Shown here: piece by piece, positions 1 through 8,673 of the stretch
Layout of the letters: every line of letters starts with the position of its first letter
How positions within the stretch are numbered: the stretch's first letter is position 1
Assembly: GCA_037200125.1 (NCBI GenBank)
Contig: JBBCGS010000007.1
Location: 620,001 to 684,000, forward strand
Direction of reading: 5' to 3'
DNA: 64,000 nucleotides
DNA from: JADGHX01 sp037200125
GTDB taxonomy: Bacteria; Pseudomonadota; Gammaproteobacteria; Steroidobacterales; Steroidobacteraceae
The notes under the pieces: generated by a model
Database searches by the model: none
What the model saw: only the letters and a program-made list of their open reading frames with translations
Told to the model about the DNA's origin: nothing
Position numbers and translations under genes: made by a program

Positions 1-210
1 GTCCTGGCCTCTCGCGAAGCGCTCTTCGGTCGCATCCGAGCGATGCTCGTGAAAAGTCTGAATGGTTACGTGAAAGCCAGTGAGCTCGAGAGCGGCCTCG
101 ACGCATACGTTGTGGCGCCTGGGCTGGGTACGCTGTCAGGGTCGCTCGGCGCGCTCGTGCTGGCCGACCGTGCATTAGCGTTATCATCCCGCAGGGGTCA
201 TGGGGAGTAG
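1..210 (+). CDS. ROK-family sugar kinase, C-terminal fragment
   Basis: Only the last 69 codons are inside the window; the gene begins upstream. The frame is open from base 1 to a TAG at 208-210. The residues AYVVAPGLGTLSGSLGALVLA match the C-terminal end of ROK-family kinases (glucokinase/fructokinase type), which usually finish with a P-G-L-G-D-x-x-G-x-x-G-A-x-x-L-A pattern. The MFS sugar permease starts three bases after the stop, so kinase and transporter are probably one uptake-and-phosphorylation operon. The substrate cannot be told from this fragment, and the catalytic Asp and zinc motif lie outside the window. Confidence 0.7.
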   Translation, partial: VLASREALFGRIRAMLVKSLNGYVKASELESGLDAYVVAPGLGTLSGSLGALVLADRALALSSRRGHGE

Positions 211-213
211 TGG

Positions 214-1491
214 ATGACGAATAAGAGCAAAAGCCTGGTCGTGCCGTTCATCGCGGTGACCACGCTGTTTTTCGCCTGGGGCTTCATCACGCAGATGATC
301 GATCCGCTGGTCGCCTCGGTGAAGGCGGTCTTCAGCCTGAGCAACACAGAGTCGATGCTCACGCAGTTCGCTTACTTCATGGCGTACGGCGTGGTGTCGC
401 TCCCGGCCGCGGCGTTGGTCGCACGCGCGGGGTATGGCAGGGCAATCGCGATCGCGCTCGCCGCGATGATTGTCGGCTGTCTCGTCATTCCGCTGGCTAC
501 GCAACTCGGCACGTATGAGCTCGTGCTCGTGGCACTCTTCATCATCGCGAGCGGCGTTACGGTGCTGCAGGTGGCGGCGAACCCACTCGTTGCCGGTCTC
601 GGGCCGCCGAAGTGGTCGCACTTGCGGCTGCTCTTCTCGCAGGCATTCAATTCCGTCGGCACGGTGCTCGCGCCGTACATCGGTTCGGCGATCATGCTGA
701 GCGGCGGTGTGTTCGCGGCGCAGGATGGTGCGGTCGTGGAGGCGGCACGGCGTACCGAGTCTCTCCGCAGTATCGACACCGCGTTCTTCGTCGTCGTGGG
801 TCTGATTGTGCTGCTGGTCGTGCTGATCGTCGCTTCGCGCAAGCGCATCGAGGCGGCCGCGCCGGCGCTTGCACAGTCACACGAGACGTCGATCCTGCCG
901 GCGCTGCGCTCACGCTGGGCCGTGCTCGGCGCGATCGCGATCTTTCTTTACGTGGGCAGCGAGGTCACCATCGGCAGCCTGCTCACGAACTTCCTGCACC
1001 AGGAAGACATCCTGAACGTGAGCCTCGAGCGCGCAGGCAAGCTGGTGTCGTTCTACTGGATGGGCGCGATGGTCGGGCGGTTCATCGGCAGCGTTCTGCT
1101 GCTGAAGGTTCCGGCGTACCGGTTGCTTACGCTGTTCACACTCGTCGCGGCGGCGCTGTGTCTCACGGTGACGCAGAGCGGTGGTGAAGTGGCGGCGTAC
1201 GCGGCGATTGCGGTGGGACTCTTCAACTCCATCATGTTTCCGGTGATCTTCACGCTGACGCTCGAGCGATCCACGGCTTCGCAGGCAGCGACGTCCGGCC
1301 TGCTGTGCATGGCGATCACCGGTGGTGCGATTCTGCCGCTGCTCGGGGGCGTGATTTCGGATGAGGCGAATCGAAGCATGGCCTTCTTCGTGCCGGCGTG
1401 TGGGTATATCGCCCTGTTCGTGTTCGCACTCGTCGCCGGACGCGCCGGGGTTGCGGCTGCGAATCGACCCGCCGCCAGCACCGCGCACTGA
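214..1491 (+). CDS. MFS sugar permease, FucP/GluP (FHS) type
   Basis: This 425-residue, strongly hydrophobic protein has about twelve predicted membrane helices. The N-terminus (LFFAWGFITQMIDPLVASVK) matches the fucose/glucose-galactose proton symporter family, whose members start with F-x-x-W-G-F followed by a loop with N-D or a related pair. VLQVAANPLVAGLG in helix 4 is another FHS hallmark. Length is normal for the family. It is three bases downstream of a ROK kinase, so its likely job is import of a hexose or amino sugar that the kinase then phosphorylates. No separate promoter is evident. A strong hairpin follows the stop and separates it from the convergent regulator. Substrate is unknown. 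Confidence 0.8.
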   Translation: MTNKSKSLVVPFIAVTTLFFAWGFITQMIDPLVASVKAVFSLSNTESMLTQFAYFMAYGVVSLPAAALVARAGYGRAIAIALAAMIVGCLVIPLATQLGTYELVLVALFIIASGVTVLQVAANPLVAGLGPPKWSHLRLLFSQAFNSVGTVLAPYIGSAIMLSGGVFAAQDGAVVEAARRTESLRSIDTAFFVVVGLIVLLVVLIVASRKRIEAAAPALAQSHETSILPALRSRWAVLGAIAIFLYVGSEVTIGSLLTNFLHQEDILNVSLERAGKLVSFYWMGAMVGRFIGSVLLLKVPAYRLLTLFTLVAAALCLTVTQSGGEVAAYAAIAVGLFNSIMFPVIFTLTLERSTASQAATSGLLCMAITGGAILPLLGGVISDEANRSMAFFVPACGYIALFVFALVAGRAGVAAANRPAASTAH

Positions 1492-1501
1492 TCCATCCGG
1501 G

Positions 1502-1538
1502 CGAACCGGAGTCTTCAGCGGGCTGAAGACTCCGGTTC
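1502..1538. terminator. bidirectional hairpin between convergent genes
   Basis: GAACCGGAGTCTTCAGC and its exact reverse complement are separated by two bases, giving a 17-bp stem. The hairpin lies just after the permease and overlaps the 3' end of the convergent XRE-cupin gene. There is no long T run on either side, so its role as a terminator is inferred from position and stem strength. Confidence 0.6.
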
Positions 1539-2168
1539 GTCATAGACGATGATCGAGAGCATCCGGATCGGCACTTTCTCCAGCTTCTCCGGCCCGTGCG
1601 GAATGTCGCCTCGGAACGAGAGCGAATCGCCCGGCTGCAATAGATAGCTCTCGGTGCCGTGCCGGTAGCGGATGGTGCCGCTGAGAATGTAGATGAACTC
1701 CCTCCCGGCGTGCTGGAACCCCGGGAACGTTTCGCTCTTGTCGGTGAGCGTGACGAGAAACGGCTCGAAGGTTTTGCGCGGCCCGCGATGCGCGGCCAGC
1801 AAATGATAGGTGTGGCCGCGCCGCGTGCCGCGGCGGACGACCTCGAGGCCGCGGCCCGCTGGCACGTGCTGTGCGCCATCCGACTCCTCGCCCAGATCTT
1901 GCAACAACGTGGCGGGGCGCACGCCCAGCGCGGCGCTCAATGAGACCAGCGTTTCCAGGCTCGGCGTCACGCGGCCCGTCTCGATGCGACTCAGCATCGC
2001 GGGGCTGATGTTGGCGCTGGCGGCGGCCTCAGTGAGCGTCAGCTTCTGGGCGTCGCGAAGCTGGCGGACCACGCGGCCGATCTGCAGGCCGACGTCGCCG
2101 CGACCTTCGGAATCACGCTCCATTCTGGTGCCGCCCGGTGCGCGCGTGCGCTGTGTTGGTGAGCTCAT
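1515..2168 (-). CDS. XRE-family regulator with C-terminal cupin domain
   Basis: An N-terminal helix-turn-helix (residues ~20-75, IGRVVRQLRDAQKLTLTEAA...ISPAMLSRIETG) is followed by a flexible link and a cupin barrel (FQHAGREFIYILSGTIRYRHG, then LQPGDSLSFRGDIPHG). This is the architecture of PuuR-like regulators that sense small amines or amino acids. The gene is divergent from the N-methylglutamate cluster, with a perfect palindrome in the gap, so it is the likely local regulator. Start choice is uncertain: ATG at 2168 gives 217 residues, ATG at 2123 gives 202 and a TTG at 2204 is also open. None has a good Shine-Dalgarno. The ligand (methylamine, gamma-glutamylmethylamide or N-methylglutamate) is a guess from context. 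Confidence 0.85.
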   Translation of the reverse strand: MSSPTQRTRAPGGTRMERDSEGRGDVGLQIGRVVRQLRDAQKLTLTEAAASANISPAMLSRIETGRVTPSLETLVSLSAALGVRPATLLQDLGEESDGAQHVPAGRGLEVVRRGTRRGHTYHLLAAHRGPRKTFEPFLVTLTDKSETFPGFQHAGREFIYILSGTIRYRHGTESYLLQPGDSLSFRGDIPHGPEKLEKVPIRMLSIIVYDEPESSAR

Positions 2169-2238
2169 GCGGCCGGAAAGAGTACCGACCGCGCCCCGCC
2201 GCAAGCCGCGCGCAAGCTCATTCGGCGCGGCCGCGTCG

Positions 2239-2255
2239 TTTGCGTATTACGCAAA
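2239..2255. promoter_or_regulatory. palindromic operator candidate of the XRE-cupin regulator
   Basis: TTTGCGTATTACGCAAA is a perfect palindrome (8 bp arms around one T). It lies between the divergent regulator and mgdA, and a further TTGCGT half-site occurs at 2260-2265. XRE-family dimers bind such symmetric sites. The half-site TTGCGT could also serve as a -35 element with TAACAA at 2283-2288 (17-bp spacer). That would place the transcript start almost on the mgdA ATG, so the promoter assignment is weak. Confidence 0.6.
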
Positions 2256-2295
2256 TATATTGCGTGAAAGTAAATAGCCGGATAACAATATCGGC

Positions 2296-3549
2296 ATGCC
2301 ATGGCGTCTCCTGAAGTTCGGGCTTGCGCGCTCGCATCCCGAGCCGCGCATGTTCACGCATCCCGATGTGCTCAAGTCCGCGTACGACGTGGTGATCATC
2401 GGCGCCGGCGGCCATGGGCTGGCATCGGCCTACTACCTCGCGCGCGACCACGGCATCCGGAATGTCGCGGTGATCGAGAAGGGCTATATCGGTGGCGGCA
2501 ACACGGGTCGCAACACCACGATCATCCGCTCCAACTACCTTACGCCCGAGGGCGTTCAGTTCTACGACCAGAGCGTGAAGCTCTGGCGGGACCTGTCGCA
2601 GGACTTCGATCTCAATCTGTTCTACTCGACGCGCGGCCACTTCACCCTCGCGCACACCGATGCATCGATGCGCACGATGCGCTGGCGCGCGGAGGTGAAC
2701 AAACACTTCTCGGTGAACAGCGAGGTGGTCGACGCGCAGGCGGTGCACGAAGCCATTCCGCACATGGATATGACCGCCGGCGGGCATGCTCCCGTGCTCG
2801 GCGCGCTCTATCACGCGCCCGGAGCAATCGCGCGTCACGACGCGGTGGCGTGGGGATACGGGCGCGGGGCGGATCAGCGCGGCGTCGAGATCCACCAGAA
2901 CACGGAAGTGCTCGGTATCGAGACGGAAGACACGGGCTCCGGTCCGCGCGTGAAAGCGGTTCTCACGTCGCGTGGGCGTATCGAAACACGCAAAGTGCTG
3001 TGTGCCGTCGCCGGTTCGACGCCGAGGCTTCTGAACATGGTGGGCCTGCGTTCGCCGATCTACATCCGTCCGCTGCAGGCGATGGTGTCGGAACCGATCA
3101 AGCCCTGGCTCGACCCCATCATCGTGTCGGGCTCGCTGCACGTGTATGTGAGCCAGAGTGCGCGCGGCGAGCTCGTGATGGGCGCGTCACTCGATCCTTA
3201 CGAATTGCACGGCACACGCTCGACGCTGGATTTCGTGGAGCATCTCGCGGCCCGCATGCTCGACCTGTTTCCGAGCCTTGCCGATGTGAAGGTGAATCGC
3301 CAGTGGGCCGGCATGGCGGACATGACGCCGGACTTTGCGCCGATTCTCGGCAAGACACCGGTGCGGGGCTTCTATCTCGACGCCGGCTGGGGCACGTGGG
3401 GCTTCAAGGCCACACCCGTCTGCGGCAAGACGATGAGCTACACGGTGGCGCGCGATGAAGCGCACCCGCTCATCGAAGGCTTCCGCTTCGATCGTTTCGA
3501 GCGCTACGCGCTGACCGGCGAAAAGGGCGCGGCGTCGGTGGGGCACTGA
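2296..3549 (+). CDS. mgdA: N-methylglutamate dehydrogenase subunit A (sarcosine oxidase beta-like)
   Basis: A 417-residue FAD-dependent amine oxidoreductase. The dinucleotide-binding motif is at residues ~31-60 (YDVVIIGAGGHGLASAYYLA), followed by GGGNTGRNTTIIRSNYL, typical of the beta subunit of heterotetrameric sarcosine oxidase. His171 in ARHDAVAWG aligns, from memory, with the histidine that carries covalent FMN in that enzyme. Taken alone it would be soxB. The presence of gmaS and mgsABC directly downstream makes it the catalytic subunit of N-methylglutamate dehydrogenase, which splits N-methylglutamate to glutamate and a folate-linked C1 unit. ATG 2296 fits the family N-terminus; an internal ATG at 2350 would remove part of it. 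The stop overlaps the next start (TGATG). Confidence 0.85.
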   Translation: MPWRLLKFGLARSHPEPRMFTHPDVLKSAYDVVIIGAGGHGLASAYYLARDHGIRNVAVIEKGYIGGGNTGRNTTIIRSNYLTPEGVQFYDQSVKLWRDLSQDFDLNLFYSTRGHFTLAHTDASMRTMRWRAEVNKHFSVNSEVVDAQAVHEAIPHMDMTAGGHAPVLGALYHAPGAIARHDAVAWGYGRGADQRGVEIHQNTEVLGIETEDTGSGPRVKAVLTSRGRIETRKVLCAVAGSTPRLLNMVGLRSPIYIRPLQAMVSEPIKPWLDPIIVSGSLHVYVSQSARGELVMGASLDPYELHGTRSTLDFVEHLAARMLDLFPSLADVKVNRQWAGMADMTPDFAPILGKTPVRGFYLDAGWGTWGFKATPVCGKTMSYTVARDEAHPLIEGFRFDRFERYALTGEKGAASVGH

Positions 3550-3815
3550 TGAAGGTCATGACGTGCCCCGTGAACGGCCCGCGTCCCGTGAGCGAGTTCG
3601 CTTATGCCGGTGAGCTGCGCGAGATGCCGGAGCCGGGTGCGGCGTCGGACGCCGAATGGGCCGCGTACGTTTTCAATCGAAACGGCGTCGCTGGCATCAA
3701 GCGCGAATGGTGGTGCCATACGCCGAGTGGGGTGTGGTTCATCGCCGTGCGGGACACGGTCGACGATGTCGTGCTGAAGACCCATCTATTCGGCCAGGGC
3801 GGAGACGCGGAATGA
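3549..3815 (+). CDS. mgdB: N-methylglutamate dehydrogenase subunit B (sarcosine oxidase delta-like)
   Basis: An 88-residue protein matching the small delta subunit of heterotetrameric sarcosine oxidase (CPVNGPR near the N-terminus, then EWWCHTPSGVWFIAVRDT). In classical delta subunits a zinc ion is held by Cys-x-x-Cys near the N-terminus plus a later His and Cys. Here the first Cys (6) and the His remain, but the second Cys is Asn and the G-C-R-R-W stretch has become S-G-V-W. The zinc site is therefore probably absent or altered, a form I associate with the mgd/sox-like subfamily. It overlaps mgdA by one base and mgdC by four (ATGA), so translation is coupled. Confidence 0.85.
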   Translation: MKVMTCPVNGPRPVSEFAYAGELREMPEPGAASDAEWAAYVFNRNGVAGIKREWWCHTPSGVWFIAVRDTVDDVVLKTHLFGQGGDAE

Positions 3816-6775
3816 AGCGGCTGCCTCCCGTGGAAGGCGAGGGGATCGATCGTGCCGCGCCACTCGAGTTCAGCTTCGAAGGCCGGCGGCTCACGGGGTT
3901 CAAGGGCGACACGATCTGTTCGGCGCTCGCGGCCCACGGCGTGACCGTGGTCGGAAGGTCTTTCAAATACCACCGGCCGCGCGGCCTTTTCAGCGTGGCG
4001 AATCACGACGTCAACGCGATGTTCCAGGTGGAGCAACGCGGGCGCTCGATCCCGAACGTGCGCGGCGATGTCGCGCCGCTACGCGCTGGGATGAAGGTCG
4101 CCGCCGTCAACACGGCTGGCGGACTCGAGACCGATCGAATGGCGGGGATGGAGCGGCTCGCACGCTTCCTGCCCGTTGGCTTCTATTACAAGGCCTTTCA
4201 CGGCCGCTGGTTTCCGAAGTGGGAGCGGCTGATCCGCCGCGCCGCCGGTCTCGGAGTAGTCGACAAGGCGAACCGGGCTTTCACGACTCCGAAGCGCTAC
4301 GCGCATACGGATGTGCTCGTGATCGGCGGCGGTCCGTCGGGACTTGCCGCGGCTCACGAAGCCGCCGAGCGCGGCGCGGGCGTCATTCTCGCGGATGAAT
4401 GGGGAGAGCTCGGTGGCAGCGCCCTTTACGCCCGCGGCGGCGCGAGCGTGGATGAAAGCGTTCGCCGGCTCGCCGATATCGTGATCGCACATCGAGGCGT
4501 TCGCGTGCTGTCGAGCACTTTCGCCGCCGGGTACTACGCCGACCATTGGGTTTCCCTCGTCGGGCCCGAGAACCTGACCAAGGTCCGCGCTCGCGCGGTG
4601 GTCGTGGCGCAAGGTGCGATCGAACAGCCGGCGGTGTTTCGCGGCAACGATCTGCCAGGCGTGATGCTCGCGAGCGGCGCACAACGATTGCTCAGTCGAT
4701 ACGCGGTCGCGCCGGCTTCGCGCGTCGTGATCATCACGGCCAATGCGGAAGGCTATGCCGCCGCGCTCGACGCCTTCCATCACGGCATCACGGTGGCGGG
4801 CGTGCTCGACCTGCGGGAGCGCTCACACCCGTCCGAATCCGGCCTGACCGGCGCGATTCGGGATCGCGGCATCGTTGTGTTCCATGGCGTGAAGCCTGTG
4901 GAGGCGCGTGCCGACTCGGAGGGTCACGTGCGTGAGCTCGAGTTCGACGTCGAAGTCAGCAAAGACCGGTCCGCTCGTCATTACCTCGCGGCCGATGGTG
5001 TGTGGATGAGCGTGGGTTTCGCGCCCGCGAACGCGTTGTTGCAGCAAGCCGGCGCGAAGATGCGATATGAAACAGCGATCGAGCAGTTCGTGCCCTCGCA
5101 GCTTCCCGCGGGTGTGTTTGCCTGTGGCAGGGTTGCTGGCGCATACGAGTTGAGCGATCGGGTCGCCCAAGGGCGCGAAGCAGGACGACTCGCGGCCGCG
5201 CATGCGGCTCGGAGCGTTGGCGCGATGCCCGAGACAGAGGGAGCCGAGACGCTGAGGAAGCTGCAGTCGCTGGTGTTCACGCCGCGTGGCAGCCCTTCAC
5301 ATCCGTTTCCGGTGTTTCCGCATCCGAAGGGCCAGGAGTTCATCGATCTCGACGAAGACTTGCACCTCAGCGATCTCATCAACGCCTTCCAGGAAGGTTT
5401 CGACAGCAGCGAACTGCTGAAGCGCTACTCGACCGTCGGCATGGGGCCGAGCCAGGGCAAGCATTCGAACCTCAACGCGATGCGCGTCCTCGCGAAGTTG
5501 CGTGAGGAGTCCGTGGAAGCGGTGGGCCCGACGACGGCGCGACCGATGTTTCATCCGGTGTCGCTCGCCCATCTGGCGGGGCGAGGTTTCCATCCGCACC
5601 GCCGAACGTCGCTTCATGATGAGCACGAGAAGCTCGGCGCCGTCTGGATGCCGGCGGGTGATTGGCAAAGGCCCGAGTATTACGCGCGCTCCGGCGAGAC
5701 TCGCATGGCCGGCATCGAAGCCGAAGTGCGCGCAGTGCGCACCGGCGTCGGCCTCATCGATGTGGGGACGTTGGGAAAGATCGAAGCGCACGGTCCGATT
5801 GCGGGGGAATTCCTCGGCCGCGTTTACACGGGGCAGTTCGGCGCGCTGAAGGTAGGCGCCACGCGCTACGGTCTGGCGCTCGACGAAGCGGGCGTGATCG
5901 TGGATGACGGCGTGATCGCGCGTCTCGGCAAGGAGCGCTTTTACTTCACGACGACCACCGGAAATTCGGGATCGCTGTTTCGTGAGCTCGGACGTCTGGC
6001 GACGATGTGGCGAATGCCGGTGGGGCTCGTCAATCTCACCGGGCACTTCGCCGCATTCAATCTCGCCGGGCCGCTATCGCGGGCCGTTCTTTCACAGCTC
6101 ACGCACGTCGACCTGTCGCACGCGGCGTTTCCTTACCTCGGGGTTCGCGAAGCGGAGGTGGCGGGCGTTCGCTGCCGCCTCATGCGTGTCGGGTTCGTTG
6201 GCGAGATGGGTTATGAGATCCACCTTCCGGCCGTCGACGCGATTCACGTGTGGAGCGCGGTGATGCGCGCGGGCGAACGCTTCGGCATCCGGGCGTTCGG
6301 CGTCGAAGCGCAGCGAGTCCTGCGGCTGGAGAAAGGTCACGTGATCGTCGGCCAGGACACCGACGGCCTCACCACTCCGCTCGAGATCGGGGCCGAGTGG
6401 GCGCTCCGTATGAACAAGCCGTTCTTCATCGGGCAGCGGAGCCTGCAGGCTCTCCAGCGTCTTCCGCAACGGCAGCGGCTCGTCGGCTTCACACTGCCGG
6501 CCGGCAGCGTACGGCCGAAGGAATGTCATCTCGTTATCGAAAGCGGGCGGATCGCCGGCCGCGTTACCAGCATCCAGCATTCACCGACGCTAGGCCACGC
6601 GATCGGGCTCGCGTTCGTCGAGCCGCCGATTGCCCAGCGCGGCTCGTTCCGCATTCGCGTGGAACGCGGCGAAGAGGTGAGCGCAACGGTCGCGTCACTT
6701 CCTTTCTACGATGCGCCTGGAGAGCGGCAAACGCTGGACGAGGATCTCGCCGAACGCACGGAGATGCTCGCGTGA
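3812..6775 (+). CDS. mgdC: N-methylglutamate dehydrogenase subunit C (sarcosine oxidase alpha-like)
   Basis: A 987-residue multidomain protein like sarcosine oxidase alpha. Order: a ferredoxin-fold N-terminal part (FEGRRLTGFKGDTICSALAAHG, then RSFKYHRPRG) without a cluster-binding Cys set; an NAD/FAD-binding oxidoreductase module with VLVIGGGPSGLAAAHEAA near residue 168; and from about residue 600 a GcvT-like folate-binding aminomethyltransferase domain. The folate domain receives the methylene group, giving methylene-tetrahydrofolate. ATG 3812 was chosen because it forms a 4-base ATGA overlap with mgdB and gives the family-like start; the frame stays open further upstream but inside mgdB. 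It overlaps mgdD by GTGA. Confidence 0.88.
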   Translation: MKRLPPVEGEGIDRAAPLEFSFEGRRLTGFKGDTICSALAAHGVTVVGRSFKYHRPRGLFSVANHDVNAMFQVEQRGRSIPNVRGDVAPLRAGMKVAAVNTAGGLETDRMAGMERLARFLPVGFYYKAFHGRWFPKWERLIRRAAGLGVVDKANRAFTTPKRYAHTDVLVIGGGPSGLAAAHEAAERGAGVILADEWGELGGSALYARGGASVDESVRRLADIVIAHRGVRVLSSTFAAGYYADHWVSLVGPENLTKVRARAVVVAQGAIEQPAVFRGNDLPGVMLASGAQRLLSRYAVAPASRVVIITANAEGYAAALDAFHHGITVAGVLDLRERSHPSESGLTGAIRDRGIVVFHGVKPVEARADSEGHVRELEFDVEVSKDRSARHYLAADGVWMSVGFAPANALLQQAGAKMRYETAIEQFVPSQLPAGVFACGRVAGAYELSDRVAQGREAGRLAAAHAARSVGAMPETEGAETLRKLQSLVFTPRGSPSHPFPVFPHPKGQEFIDLDEDLHLSDLINAFQEGFDSSELLKRYSTVGMGPSQGKHSNLNAMRVLAKLREESVEAVGPTTARPMFHPVSLAHLAGRGFHPHRRTSLHDEHEKLGAVWMPAGDWQRPEYYARSGETRMAGIEAEVRAVRTGVGLIDVGTLGKIEAHGPIAGEFLGRVYTGQFGALKVGATRYGLALDEAGVIVDDGVIARLGKERFYFTTTTGNSGSLFRELGRLATMWRMPVGLVNLTGHFAAFNLAGPLSRAVLSQLTHVDLSHAAFPYLGVREAEVAGVRCRLMRVGFVGEMGYEIHLPAVDAIHVWSAVMRAGERFGIRAFGVEAQRVLRLEKGHVIVGQDTDGLTTPLEIGAEWALRMNKPFFIGQRSLQALQRLPQRQRLVGFTLPAGSVRPKECHLVIESGRIAGRVTSIQHSPTLGHAIGLAFVEPPIAQRGSFRIRVERGEEVSATVASLPFYDAPGERQTLDEDLAERTEMLA

Positions 6776-7317
6776 GCGCGCCTCTCGTTCTCATGAATAC
6801 TTCGGCGCGCATGCGAGTGGGCTGCAAAGGCCCGGCGGCGGAGACGTGGCTCGCGCAGCTGGGCATCACCGTGCCTCACGGCGCCAATCGCTACAGCATC
6901 GATTCGCGCGGATTGCTGTCCGCGCGGCTCGCGACCTCGGAGTTTCTGTTCGAGTCCACTCACGCCGATGCCGCTTCCGCGCTCGTGCCCGCGAAACACG
7001 CCCTCGAGCTCGCTGACATTCCCTCGGGGGTGTACCCCGTGCTCCGCCAGGACTTCGTCATCGAAGCTTCCGGGGACCGCCTGCATGAACTGTTCGCGCA
7101 AACGTGCGCGGTCGATCTCGTTCCTGTCGAGCGGGATTCATCAGCGGCCGCCGGCCCGGTGATCCTGACGTCGATGATCGGCGTCGGCGTGGTCATCACG
7201 TGCCGCATCTCCCCGGAAGGGCCTCGCTTCACCGTGTGGAGCGACCCCAGCTACAGCCGCTATTTCTGGCATCAACTCGCCGCCATCGCTACCGAACTCG
7301 GAGGGCTCACCCCATGA
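6772..7317 (+). CDS. mgdD: N-methylglutamate dehydrogenase subunit D (sarcosine oxidase gamma-like)
   Basis: A 181-residue protein like the gamma subunit of heterotetrameric sarcosine oxidase. Visible features are PAAETWLAQLGITVP, an ARLATSEFLF segment and a C-terminal SYSRYFWHQL. The family is related to the YgfZ/GcvT fold and is structural rather than catalytic. The start is GTG 6772, which overlaps the mgdC stop as GTGA; the frame is open for several hundred bases upstream but that part is antiphase to mgdC coding. Its own stop overlaps the gmaS ATG (ATGA at 7314). It completes the four-subunit dehydrogenase. Confidence 0.8.
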   Translation: MSAPLVLMNTSARMRVGCKGPAAETWLAQLGITVPHGANRYSIDSRGLLSARLATSEFLFESTHADAASALVPAKHALELADIPSGVYPVLRQDFVIEASGDRLHELFAQTCAVDLVPVERDSSAAAGPVILTSMIGVGVVITCRISPEGPRFTVWSDPSYSRYFWHQLAAIATELGGLTP

Positions 7318-8660
7318 CCTCGGCCATGACCCCGGACCAGGCAAGACGTTTCTTCCAGGAGAACGACATCCGCTACGTTCTCGCGCAGTTCGTCGATGTG
7401 CACGGCGCCGCCAAGGCGAAAGCCGTGCCGGTCGAGCACTACGACATGGTGGTCGGCGACGGCGCGGGCTTCGCCGGCTTCGCGGTGTGGGGCCTCGGCA
7501 TGGGCCCGCACGGACCCGACTTCATGGGCGTGGGCGATCCAGCCACGATTTCGAAAATCCACTGGATGCCGGGATTCGCGCGCATGGCGTGCGACGGTTA
7601 CGTGCACGGCAAGCCTTACGCGTTCTGCTCGCGCGTGGCGCTCAAGCGCCAACTCCAGCGCTACACGGATCGCGGCTACACGCTGTACACCGGCATCGAG
7701 CCCGAGTTCATGCTGTTGAACCGTGATGCCGCCGGGGCGCTGCAACCTTTCGACAGCACCGACGATCTCGAGAAACCTTGCTACGACTACAAGGGTCTCG
7801 CGCGCGCAAGCGCCATCCTCGACGATCTCACGAAGTACCTGCGTGCCGTGGGCATCGACGTGTACCAGATCGATCACGAGGACGCGAACGGCCAGTTCGA
7901 AGTCAATTTCACCTACGCGGATGCGCTGAAGACGGCCGACAACCTCATCTACTTCAAGATGGCCGCGAGTGAAGTCGCGCGCGCACACAACGCGATCGCC
8001 ACCTTCATGCCGAAGCCGTTCTCGAACCGCACGGGTACCGGCGCGCACTTTCATATCTCGGTGGGCACCGACGGGCAGAAGAACGCGTTCTACGACGACT
8101 CGGACAAGAACGGGCTGGGCCTCTCGCAGCTGGGCTACTGGTTCCTCGGTGGATTGCTGGCGCACGCGCCTGCGCTCGCGGCAATCTGCGCGCCGACGGT
8201 GAACTCGTACAAGCGACTCGTCGTGGGCCGCGCGCTCTCTGGCGCCACGTGGGCTCCGGCGTATATCGCATACGGCAACAACAACCGCACGGCCTGCGTG
8301 CGCATTCCCTACGGCCGCATCGAAATGCGATTGCCCGACGGCTCGATGAACCCCTATCTGGCGACCGCGGCGATCGCCGCCGCGGGCCTCGATGGCATCG
8401 AACGGAAGTTGCACCCCGGCGATCCGCTCAACCTGAACCTGTACGAGCTGACGGAAGCGCAGATCCGCGAGCGCGGCATCAAGTTGTTGCCGCAGTCGCT
8501 GAAAGAGGCGGTCGATGCGTTGGAAGCGGACGAAGTGGTGAAGCAAGGCCTCGGCCTCGATCTCGCCCAGGAGTTCATCCAGCTGAAGCGCATGGAATGG
8601 GTGGAGTTCTCGCGGCACGTGACCGATTGGGAAACACGCCGCTACCTCGAGATGTTCTGA
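7314..8660 (+). CDS. gmaS: gamma-glutamylmethylamide synthetase (glutamine synthetase-like)
   Basis: A 448-residue member of the glutamine synthetase superfamily, of the shorter GlnT/GmaS type. Recognisable features are YTGIEPEFMLL (metal-binding Glu region), YQIDHEDANGQFEVNF, KPFSNRTGTGAHFHIS and NSYKRLVVG, all part of the GS active site. In the N-methylglutamate pathway GmaS joins methylamine to glutamate at the cost of ATP, making gamma-glutamylmethylamide. The assignment over ordinary glutamine synthetase rests on context, since it sits between mgdABCD and mgsABC. No adenylylation-type Tyr loop is evident. Start ATG 7314 overlaps the mgdD stop; 13 bases separate its stop from mgsA. Confidence 0.87.
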   Translation: MTSAMTPDQARRFFQENDIRYVLAQFVDVHGAAKAKAVPVEHYDMVVGDGAGFAGFAVWGLGMGPHGPDFMGVGDPATISKIHWMPGFARMACDGYVHGKPYAFCSRVALKRQLQRYTDRGYTLYTGIEPEFMLLNRDAAGALQPFDSTDDLEKPCYDYKGLARASAILDDLTKYLRAVGIDVYQIDHEDANGQFEVNFTYADALKTADNLIYFKMAASEVARAHNAIATFMPKPFSNRTGTGAHFHISVGTDGQKNAFYDDSDKNGLGLSQLGYWFLGGLLAHAPALAAICAPTVNSYKRLVVGRALSGATWAPAYIAYGNNNRTACVRIPYGRIEMRLPDGSMNPYLATAAIAAAGLDGIERKLHPGDPLNLNLYELTEAQIRERGIKLLPQSLKEAVDALEADEVVKQGLGLDLAQEFIQLKRMEWVEFSRHVTDWETRRYLEMF

Positions 8661-8673
8661 GGGAGCGCCTGAC

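Noticed and set aside
2296..7317. Reading the first four genes as sarcosine oxidase (soxBDAG) for glycine betaine or sarcosine breakdown.
   Set aside because: No glyA, dimethylglycine or betaine genes are linked, while gmaS and split mgsABC are, which points to N-methylglutamate instead. Sarcosine activity cannot be excluded without assay.
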